Positions 17,758 to 26,500 of a stretch of 64,000 bases of DNA are shown in pieces. The DNA is from UBA1715 sp045599365 (GTDB lineage Bacteria; Bacteroidota; Bacteroidia; Bacteroidales; UBA1715). The position numbers were made by a program, and so were the translations under genes. The notes beneath the pieces are model-generated. The model was not told the DNA's origin. It searched no databases and worked only from the letters and a program-made list of their open reading frames with translations. How positions within the stretch are numbered: position 1 is the first letter of the stretch; every line of letters starts with the position of its first letter. The stretch lies in the NCBI GenBank assembly GCA_045599365.1, contig JAZRVS010000032.1, positions 1-64,000 on the forward strand, read 5' to 3'.

Positions 17758-20193
17758 ATGAACATTTCGTGGAATTGGTTAAAAGAGTATCTTCACATAG
17801 AGGAATCGGTAGAAACTGTTTCTAAAATATTGACAGATATCGGTTTGGAAGTTGAAGGTTTAGAAAAATATCAAACAATAAAAGGAGGTTTACAGGGTAT
17901 AGTTGTAGGAAAAGTATTGACATGTGTAGATCATCCAAATTCAGACCATTTGCATATTACAACAGTAGATGTTGGTGGTCCAGAAATTTTGCCAATTGTT
18001 TGCGGAGCGCCTAATGTAACTGCAGGGCAAACTGTTGTTGTTGCAACAGAAGGTACAAAATTGTATGATGGAGATCAAGAATTTACGATAAAAAAATCTA
18101 AGATTCGTGGCGAAGAATCTCGAGGAATGATTTGTGCAGAAGATGAAATTGGTGTGGGAACAAGTCACGATGGAATTATGGTTTTGCCAGATTCTATTCC
18201 TGCAGGAACTCCAGCCGCAGATTATTTCAATGTGAAAGATGATTTCATTTTTGAAATAGGGTTGACACCAAATCGAGTAGATGCAGCATCACATATTGGT
18301 GTGGCGCGCGATATTGCAGCATATTTGAATGTGAATGGTTCAGTTCAAATGAATTGGCCTTCTGTTGATGCATTTGCGTTGTCTGAAAAAAAATCGCCAA
18401 TATCGGTTGTCGTTGAACGACCAGATTTGTGTCCACGTTATTCAGGTGTTGTTGTTTCTGGAATTACCGTGAAAGATTCACCAGATTGGTTGCAAACTCG
18501 TTTGAAAGCAATTGGCTTGCGTCCAATCAATAATGTGGTTGATGTAACGAATTTTGTGTTACACGAATTATGTCAGCCACTTCATGCATTTGATGTCTCA
18601 AAAATAGAAGGAAATGAGATCCACGTAGGAACGGTTACGGATAAAACGAAATTTGTAACTCTTGATGGTGTGGAACGAGAACTTTCTTCGGATGATTTAA
18701 TGATTTGTAATGCCAATAAACCAATGTGTATCGCTGGTGTATTTGGAGGTTTAGAATCGGGAGTTACAACTGAAACAACTTCAGTTTTTATTGAAAGTGC
18801 ATATTTTAATCCTGTTTCTATTCGTAAAACAGCTCGTCGTCATGGATTGAATACCGATGCTTCGTTCCGTTATGAAAGAGGGATAGATCCAAATATTACA
18901 AATTATGCGTTAAAACGAGCAGCTTTATTGATTCAAGAAGTCGCTGGCGGTGAAATTTGCGGACCAATTTTTGATTCTCATGAAGCTCCATTTGCACCAT
19001 TTAAAGTCTCATTAAACCTTGATAAAGCATATTCTTTAATGGGAAAGAATATTGGCGATGAAACATTCAAGAAAATATTGAAAGGTTTAGATATTGAGAT
19101 TGAGTCAGAAAAAGATCGTGATTTGCAGTTGCTTGTTCCTCAATATCGTGTTGATGTTCAACGTGCAGAAGATGTAGTGGAAGATGTTTTACGCATTTAT
19201 GGTTATAATAATGTTGAATTTTCAACGAATCTTCACGCGGCCATTACTCATGTTGATGGTGTAAATCCAACAAAACTTCGCAATATGATTGCAGATATGT
19301 TGGTTGATTGCGGATGGTACGAGATTATGAATAATTCACTTACAAATTCTTCATACTATACTGAATTAGAAAATGATTGTAAAAATCATTTGGTGAAGAT
19401 AATGAATCCTCTTAGTGCAGAATTGGATTGCTTGCGTAATACTATGTTGTTTAGTGCTTTAGAGGTCGTTTCTCACAATATTAATCGTCAACAAAACGAT
19501 TTGTCATTGTTTGAATTTGGTAGTATTTATTATACCAAAGCCAATGAAGGTTGTGTTACCGAAAAATATGGAGAATCTCGACAATTGTCTTTGTGCATAA
19601 CAGGAAAACAAAAAGCGCAATATTGGGCAGAAAAACAGCAAGACATGAACATGTTTGTGCTAAAATCTGCTGTGCAAAAAGTTCTTATTAAGTTGGGAAT
19701 GAACAATATTCAATTTTCAGTAAAGAGTAACGATATGATTTCGGGATTGGAATGTACAATCTTGAATAATAAACCTGTTGCTCGTTTGGGTATTGTATCA
19801 AAATCGTTGTTGAAAAAATTTGATATAGATAAACCTGTTTATTTCGCTGAAATATATTGGGATGTAGTTCTTGCAAATTATCGCCAAAAAGTTCTATTTA
19901 AGGAATTGCCACAATTCCCATCTGTTCGTCGAGATTTGGCATTATTGATTGATTCTCATGTCTCTTTTGAGCAAATTCAGAAAATTGCTTACCAAACAGA
20001 AAAGAAACTTTTGAAGCAAGTAAATGTATTCGATGTTTATGAGGGAAAAGGAATTCCAGAAGGGAAAAAATCGTACGCAGTTTCATTTATGTTGCAGGAT
20101 GAGCAAAAGACATTGACTGATGTTCAGATAGACAATGTGATGAATAAGTTGATTACGAATTATCAAAAAGAACTTGGAGCAGAGTTGAGATAA
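17758..20193 (+). CDS. pheT: phenylalanine--tRNA ligase beta subunit
   Basis: The 811-residue subunit has the full bacterial domain order: N-terminal part MNISWNWLKEYL, an EMAP/OB tRNA-binding domain (about 42-155, with HPNSDHLHITTVDVG), B3/B4 editing domain (about 210-400, RPINNVVDVTNFVLHELCQPLHAFD as NNVVDVTNFV), B5 domain (about 405-475, RVDVQRAEDVVEDVLRIYGY as EDVVEDVLRIYGY), catalytic-like core, and C-terminal ferredoxin-like anticodon-binding domain (about 718-811, FPSVRRDLALLID). It works as alpha2beta2 with PheS, which is not adjacent here. Length is typical. The start follows a clear -7 box. Confidence 0.97.
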   Translation: MNISWNWLKEYLHIEESVETVSKILTDIGLEVEGLEKYQTIKGGLQGIVVGKVLTCVDHPNSDHLHITTVDVGGPEILPIVCGAPNVTAGQTVVVATEGTKLYDGDQEFTIKKSKIRGEESRGMICAEDEIGVGTSHDGIMVLPDSIPAGTPAADYFNVKDDFIFEIGLTPNRVDAASHIGVARDIAAYLNVNGSVQMNWPSVDAFALSEKKSPISVVVERPDLCPRYSGVVVSGITVKDSPDWLQTRLKAIGLRPINNVVDVTNFVLHELCQPLHAFDVSKIEGNEIHVGTVTDKTKFVTLDGVERELSSDDLMICNANKPMCIAGVFGGLESGVTTETTSVFIESAYFNPVSIRKTARRHGLNTDASFRYERGIDPNITNYALKRAALLIQEVAGGEICGPIFDSHEAPFAPFKVSLNLDKAYSLMGKNIGDETFKKILKGLDIEIESEKDRDLQLLVPQYRVDVQRAEDVVEDVLRIYGYNNVEFSTNLHAAITHVDGVNPTKLRNMIADMLVDCGWYEIMNNSLTNSSYYTELENDCKNHLVKIMNPLSAELDCLRNTMLFSALEVVSHNINRQQNDLSLFEFGSIYYTKANEGCVTEKYGESRQLSLCITGKQKAQYWAEKQQDMNMFVLKSAVQKVLIKLGMNNIQFSVKSNDMISGLECTILNNKPVARLGIVSKSLLKKFDIDKPVYFAEIYWDVVLANYRQKVLFKELPQFPSVRRDLALLIDSHVSFEQIQKIAYQTEKKLLKQVNVFDVYEGKGIPEGKKSYAVSFMLQDEQKTLTDVQIDNVMNKLITNYQKELGAELR

Positions 20194-20217
20194 AACGAAG
20201 AAGTTTGATATTCAACT

Positions 20218-22470
20218 ATGCAAGAGTATATTGAAGTTCGTGGAGCAACGGAAAACAATCTGAAGAATGTTTCTGTAAAAATTCCCAAGAAACAAATCAC
20301 TATTGTTACGGGGGTTTCTGGTTCGGGAAAATCTTCGCTTGTACTTGATACCATAGCGGCAAAATCTCGCCGTGAGTTGAATGATACGTTTCCCTCGTTC
20401 ACTCAACAATATCTTCCAAAATATGGTCGGCCACATGTGGAAAGCATTGAGAATCTTCCAATTGCAATTGTGATAGAGCAACGGAAACCTGCGTCAAATT
20501 CTCGTTCAACAGTAGGAACGTACACGGATATTTACGCATTGTTACGTTTGTTGTTTTCTCGTGTTGGAACGCCGTTTGTTGGTTATTCCGATGTGTTTTC
20601 GTTCAATCATCCAATGGGAAGTTGTCCTCGTTGTTCAGGTTTGGGCGAAATTCGAGAGTTGGACATTCATAAATTGGTTGATTTTGATAAATCTTTGAAT
20701 GACGAAGATACGATTCATTATATTGCTTTTGGTAAAGGTGGTTGGCGTTGGATTCGCTATGCTCACAGTGGTTTGTTTGATTTGGATAAAAAGATAAAGG
20801 ATTATTCACCAGAAGAACTTGAATTGTTTTTGAATTCTCCACAAATTAAGTTAAAAAATCCGCCTAAGAATTGGCCCAAAACAGCGAAATACGAGGGCTT
20901 AATACCAAGAATGTATCGTAGCATTATCAATTCGGAGGAAGGACTGCTTCATGCTGCGGTCTTAAATCCAATGTTGCGCATGGGTGTTTGCCCCGATTGT
21001 GGCGGTTCTCGTTTGAACAAGACTATTTTGTCGTGCCAAATCAATGGGAAAAATATAGCTGAGGTGTGTGCAATGTCAATTTCCGATGCGAAGTCGTGGA
21101 TGGAAACCATTGATAATCACTTGGCAGAAGATATTAAACACAATACGATAGAGCGACTTGCAGCTTTGGAAGAAATAGGTCTTGGGTATTTAACGCTCGA
21201 TCGTGCTATTGGAACTCTTTCTGGCGGTGAAGCACAACGATGTAAGATTGCTAAATATATCAATTCGTCATTGTCGGATGTGATGTATATTCTTGATGAG
21301 CCAAGTGTTGGTTTGCATAATCACGATATTTTGTTGATGCAGAAATCTGTACAAAAGTTAAAAAGACATGGGAATACGGTGATTTTGGTTGAGCATCACA
21401 AAGATATGATTCAAATTGCCGATCACATTATTGATATGGGACCTGGTGCAGGTTCGGCAGGTGGCACGATTTTGTTTGAGGGAACGTATGAAGAATTACT
21501 TAAAAGCACAACAGCAACGGGGACTTTGTTGAGTGTTTCTACGCAAATAAAATCGGATATTAGGAACCCGCAAGATTGGTATTTGCTTGAACATGCTTCA
21601 ATGCATAATTTGAAAGATGTTTCGGTGAATTTGCCGATGAATGTTATGGCAGTTATTGCTGGTGTTGCTGGCTCGGGAAAATCATCGTTGATGGAATGTT
21701 TTAGAAATGCCTATCAAAAGTCGGATGACATTGTATATATCAGTCAAAAAAATATAGGAATTAGTTTGCGTTCAACACCAGCAACATATTTGGAGGTTGC
21801 CGATGACATACGAAAACTTTTTGCAAAGGAAAATAAATGTAAGGTTGAATTATTTTCGTTCAATGGGAAAGGTGCTTGTCCAGTTTGTCAAGGGAAAGGT
21901 GTGATTGTGTCGGATATGGCGTTTATGGATTCCATTGAAACTGTTTGCGAAGCGTGTGGTGGCTTGCGTTATTCCAACGATGTACTCAAATTTAAAGTTC
22001 GCAATATGAATATTGCCGAAGTGATGGATTTGTCGGCAGAAAAAACGTGTGATTTGTTTTCGGGTAGTATTATTGCAGAAAAATTAGAGCCATTGTTGAA
22101 AGTTGGTTTGGGGTATTTGCATCTTAATCAATCGTTGTCAACACTTTCTGGTGGTGAATTGCAAAGAATAAAACTTGCATCTTATTTACGAGAGAAAGGT
22201 AAAATCTTTATACTTGACGAACCGACAGATGGACTTCATTTGAAAGATATTGATAGATTGATTTCTTTATTTGATACAATGGTTGATGCGGGAAATACAA
22301 TTTATTTGATTGAACACAATCTTGAAGTACTGAAATCGTCTGATTACGTGATAGAACTTGGTCCCAAAGGAGGAGACCAAGGTGGTAAAATTATTTTTGA
22401 AGGAACACCAGCGGAATTAGTAAAAGCAACAAATTCGGTTACTGCACCGTATTTGAGAATGAAGAATTAA
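20218..22470 (+). CDS. short UvrA paralogue (UvrA2/DrrC-like ABC ATPase)
   Basis: The 750-residue protein has two ABC ATPase modules as in UvrA: Walker A GVSGSGKSS (about residue 33), zinc cysteines CPRCSGLG (about 139) and CPDCGGSR (about 260), signature LSGGEAQRCKIA (about 338), Walker B ILDEPSVGLH; then a second Walker A GVAGSGKSS (about 482), zinc motifs CPVCQGKG and CEACGGLR, signature LSGGELQRIKLA (about 640) and ILDEPTDGLH. It is about 190 residues shorter than canonical UvrA (~940), so the UvrB-binding and insertion regions are reduced or absent, as in class II UvrA used for damage tolerance or drug resistance. It starts 24 bases after pheT. It is probably not the main excision-repair UvrA. 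Confidence 0.9.
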   Translation: MQEYIEVRGATENNLKNVSVKIPKKQITIVTGVSGSGKSSLVLDTIAAKSRRELNDTFPSFTQQYLPKYGRPHVESIENLPIAIVIEQRKPASNSRSTVGTYTDIYALLRLLFSRVGTPFVGYSDVFSFNHPMGSCPRCSGLGEIRELDIHKLVDFDKSLNDEDTIHYIAFGKGGWRWIRYAHSGLFDLDKKIKDYSPEELELFLNSPQIKLKNPPKNWPKTAKYEGLIPRMYRSIINSEEGLLHAAVLNPMLRMGVCPDCGGSRLNKTILSCQINGKNIAEVCAMSISDAKSWMETIDNHLAEDIKHNTIERLAALEEIGLGYLTLDRAIGTLSGGEAQRCKIAKYINSSLSDVMYILDEPSVGLHNHDILLMQKSVQKLKRHGNTVILVEHHKDMIQIADHIIDMGPGAGSAGGTILFEGTYEELLKSTTATGTLLSVSTQIKSDIRNPQDWYLLEHASMHNLKDVSVNLPMNVMAVIAGVAGSGKSSLMECFRNAYQKSDDIVYISQKNIGISLRSTPATYLEVADDIRKLFAKENKCKVELFSFNGKGACPVCQGKGVIVSDMAFMDSIETVCEACGGLRYSNDVLKFKVRNMNIAEVMDLSAEKTCDLFSGSIIAEKLEPLLKVGLGYLHLNQSLSTLSGGELQRIKLASYLREKGKIFILDEPTDGLHLKDIDRLISLFDTMVDAGNTIYLIEHNLEVLKSSDYVIELGPKGGDQGGKIIFEGTPAELVKATNSVTAPYLRMKN

Positions 22471-22499
22471 GAGTTAAGAGTTGAAACTCAAGAGTTAAG
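22465..22499 (-). repeat. heptamer array (AGTTAAG type), five units
   Basis: Units read AATTAAG, AGTTAAG, AGTTGAA, ACTCAAG, AGTTAAG on the plus strand. The array begins inside the last codons of the uvrA-like gene. It is the reverse complement of the CTTAACT heptads at 46351-46420, and the following TCACTAAACACTAAAT matches in reverse the TTTAGTGATTA bases that precede that array. Confidence 0.7.
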
Positions 22500-22514
22500 C
22501 ATAATCACTAAACA

Positions 22515-23501
22515 CTAAATACCTTTCTTTTTTGTGTTGTCAATAACCGACATCGCTGTAGCGAGAACACTGCTCACATCATTCATATTTTGAGGGATAA
22601 TCATAGTGTTATTTTCCTTTGCTAATTTTCCAAATTCAGTCAAATATTGTTCAGCAATACGAAGGTTTACAGCCTCAGTTCCATTTTCAGAACCAATTGC
22701 TGCGGCAATTTCGCGAAGTCCAGTCGCGGTAGCTTTTGCAATTTGTTCAATTTCGCTTGCTTTACCTGCAGCTTCGTTGATACGACGTTGTTGTTCTCCT
22801 TCGGAACGAGCGATTAACTCTTGTTTATCTGCATTGGCAACATTGATTTTTGCTTGCATTTCGCCTTCTGATTTTGCAATCAATTCTTGGCGAGCAGCTT
22901 CTGCAGCATTGATTTTTGCTTGTTTTGCTCCTTCAGATTCAGCAATAATTGCACGTTTCTCTCGTTCTGCGCGCATTTGTTTTTCCATCGCATCCTTAAT
23001 ACTTTGAGGAGGTGTGATATTTTTTACTTCGTAACGTGTGATTTTTATACCCCAAGAATCACTTGCTTTATCAACTGCAGCTACGATTACAGAATTGATA
23101 GAATCGCGTTCTTCAAAGGTTTTGTCAAGTTCAAGTTTACCAATCACACTACGCATAGTTGTTTGAGCAAGTTGGATTGATGCAAATCCGTAATTATCAA
23201 TACCATAAGAAGCATTTTTGGGATCCATTACCTGTAAGTACATTATACCATCAACTTCAACGGAGATGTTATCACGTGTGATACATATTTGAGATGGAAC
23301 GTCTATTGCTTGTTCTTTCAAAGAATGTTTGTATGCAACTCTATCTATAAAAGGTATAATTATGTGAAATCCAGCTAATAATGTTGTGTGATATTTACCT
23401 AATCGTTCAACAATGAACGCTTCTCTTTGAGGAACGATTTTTAAACTTCCTGTTAAAACGAAAAATGCAAGGATGCAAATTGAGATAAGAACTACTGGCA
23501 T
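22515..23501 (-). CDS. SPFH/band-7 domain membrane protein (stomatin/QmcA-like)
   Basis: The 328-residue protein has one N-terminal membrane helix (residues 2-20), an SPFH domain (about 22-190: VPQREAFIVERLGKYH, then ISVEVDGIMYLQVMDP and TLRSVIGKLELDKTFEERD-like block visible as MRSVIGKLELDKT), and a long Ala/Glu-rich coiled coil (about 190-260) with internal repeats of IAKSEGE/IARSEGE, ending in a helical tail. Stomatin-like proteins oligomerise at the inner membrane and modulate proteases or microdomains. No NfeD partner gene is adjacent. A -7 box lies at 23527-23534. Confidence 0.93.
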   Translation of the reverse strand: MPVVLISICILAFFVLTGSLKIVPQREAFIVERLGKYHTTLLAGFHIIIPFIDRVAYKHSLKEQAIDVPSQICITRDNISVEVDGIMYLQVMDPKNASYGIDNYGFASIQLAQTTMRSVIGKLELDKTFEERDSINSVIVAAVDKASDSWGIKITRYEVKNITPPQSIKDAMEKQMRAEREKRAIIAESEGAKQAKINAAEAARQELIAKSEGEMQAKINVANADKQELIARSEGEQQRRINEAAGKASEIEQIAKATATGLREIAAAIGSENGTEAVNLRIAEQYLTEFGKLAKENNTMIIPQNMNDVSSVLATAMSVIDNTKKKGI

Positions 23502-23526
23502 AATACTATATTTTAATTGTGTTCAA

Positions 23527-23534
23527 CAAATATA
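23527..23534 (-). promoter_or_regulatory. -7 element of the SPFH gene
   Basis: TATATTTG on the minus strand, an exact TAnnTTTG match 26 bases upstream of ATG 23501, in the 47-base gap after the PKD protein gene. Confidence 0.55.
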
Positions 23535-23548
23535 AATTTTTTTAAAAT

Positions 23549-26500
23549 TTATCGCAATAGGGTAATATATCCTTTTACAAAAATTTCTTCATCTTTTAGA
23601 TTTTTTGCTTTTATAGTGTATGCGTATGTGTCCATTGCTTGAGGTTCATTATGGAATGTACCGTCCCATCCAATAGACATGTCGTCACTTTCAAAAACAA
23701 TTTGTCCCCAGCGATTGAATATTTTTACTTCTAAAAATTCTTTGATTCCCCAACCACGAACGAAAGCAATGTCGTTGATACCATCATCATTTGGGGTAAA
23801 TGCTTCTGGAAGTGCGATTTTTGAATCAAAAATAATGTTGAAATGTATGGTGGTATCATTGGAGAAACAACCCAATGAATCGCTCATACTAATTTGGTAA
23901 TCAAGGTAATCCGGGAAATTTAAGCATTCGTCTTGGATACAACTTAAATCAACATCAGGACTTTCACAATCAGAACAGGATAGATAGGTCATAGGAGACC
24001 AGAGGTAATTTACACCTTGGATTTTTTTTACGTTAAGATTGTATGTTTGTCCAGCGATAAGGTTGTTTGTTTTTTGAGATGCAAGTTGTGAATTACCTTC
24101 ATTATTGTAAAATAATAGTAAGGAATCGGGCGCTCCGTAATAATATGGTTTTTGTTGTACATATACAAAAACACTATCTCTATGAGAACAATTGTATTTG
24201 TTTTTGCTATCAATATAAATGTATTGAGAATGCGGAATTGTAATGTTTGTATTAGGATTTTTTGAATTGGAAAACAATTTCGCTGGTTGCCATTGTATGC
24301 TTGAAAAATCTCCTGTAGCGGTTGCCGTAATAGTTTCTCCGTAACAAATGCTGGAATCCATATCAATTGAAATGTTTGCAACGGGATAAGTTGCAATATT
24401 TTTCCGAATAGTATCGTTACAAATATTTGATGTAACTGATAATGATATTGGAATAGCTTCGTTAATGTTTGATATAGAAATGGTTGGATTTTTTTCGGTT
24501 GATGTTCTTCCATTTCCTAAATCCCATAAATAAGAAGCTTCGGGGCCTGCAACGGAGGTGTTATATAGTTGTACAGAAAAAGGAGCGCAACCTGCGGTGT
24601 CTAAATCTTCTAAACCTCTCGTAAACATTGCAATCACTGGAAATACTTTGACATCAACCGAAATATCTCGGGTTTTACAACCTGGAGCATCAACAAAAAA
24701 TTGAACATTGTATGTATTATCATCATTGATGGCAAGAGCTGTATATTGGTGTGTCGTATTAAGAGTGTTCATTTCTTTGGTTTCTCCATCACCAAATTCC
24801 CAATAGCAATTGTAACGGTATAGGTTGAGGGTATCAAAGAGTGAAAATGTAACATCTTCGTGAATACAAGCAGCGTCTTTGTCTGCAATTATACTTGCTT
24901 CGTAGCCTGGAACGTGAATTGGAATAGAAATAGTTGTATCCTCGCAACCATAGTAATCACTTTTTGTATTGAGCCAAAGCGATTGATCTCCAAAATTGTC
25001 GAATGTTACCACTTGGAATGTCCGTTTGTTGCTCACGTAGATTGAATCACCACCATCAATTTTCCACCAAGAAAAAGACTTCGTATTGGTGTTGTATATT
25101 GTATTGTCAAGATAAACGATAAATTTTTGACCAGGTTCTTTACATAAATCGGAATCTTTTATTTTGATTTGCGCTCCAACGTCTTTAATATCAATAGAGT
25201 TAGTTGAACTATCAACACATTCATTACCTTCGGGACTAGTGCAATAGGTGAGTAGTTTTATCTCGTATTTTCCTTTTTGTTCTTGGGTATAGATATGTTT
25301 GGTCGTGTCAGGAAGGTTACCTGTTGATTCTTCAATAATTCCATCTCCAAACTCCCACCTATATCTTGATAGAGAATTTTCATAGCCATACGCGTGTACG
25401 TCATTTATAAATTCAGCTTCGTGTCCAAGACATACTTTCTCATTTTTTATGTGAAATTGAGAATTGGGAAGAATTGGTTTTATGTAATCCCTTATAGTTG
25501 TGGTATCTTTACAACCATGGTCATCAATAATTGAAAGGGAAACGGTTTTATTTCCTTTTGTATTGTATTCTGTTTGTATAGAGGTTTCATTTCCTTCTGA
25601 CGTTGTACCATTACCGAAATCCCACGTTCGATTAGTAATAGAATGTTCTGAAGTTGATTTATCTGTGAAATTTGAAATAAATGGTAAACAATCCGATACA
25701 ACATCGGCTTCAAAATCAGCGTGGGCTTCAAAAACGGTAACTGGTTTTGATATTAGGTCAGTACAACCATTTATGTCGGTTACTTTGACAGTCACACTGG
25801 TTATGTTTGTCGTATCAAATATATATTGTCGTGCGTTAGGATAGTAATCGTAGCGATCTATTGTATATCCAGCTTTTTGTTGTTCTGCTTTTGCGAATAG
25901 TAAAGAGTCTTTTTTTCCGTTCCAATCGTAAATCCATTCCCAAGAAACTATATCTTGTCCCATTGTTATGGGGTCAACATCAAACTCTGCAATGTCACCT
26001 AAACAGGGTTCGTATGTTTTCAATTCAAAGTCAGCGACAATATCGGTTACCGTGGTGAGTATGCTATCACTCATATCGCAGCCAGACTCGGGATTGTGAG
26101 ATGTTACTTTTATGAAATATTGTCCTCGTCCGCCATAGTTAGAAAAATCAATTTTGAGAGTATCATTGTTTTCTGCAATTTGAGTCCATGAGTTGTCTCC
26201 AACTTTTTGAATGAACCATTCCCAAGTCTGGGCATTATAATTTTTTGCAAATGAATATTGATATAAATAAGGCTTTTCGCAATCTGTAGGTGAAACAGTT
26301 AAGAATGTCATTGGTCCATTGATGGTTACGCCATCATTTAAATCTATTGTAGTCGAACAGCCATTATCAGAAATTGTATATGATGCAAGGTGAAAACCTA
26401 TAGTATCAGTAAATTTCATTGAAAAAGTTTCTTTAACGGGTATTTGTTGGTCAATAGTTGGATAAATGTTGGTAGGAAGTTGGTTTGGCGCTAATGGCCA

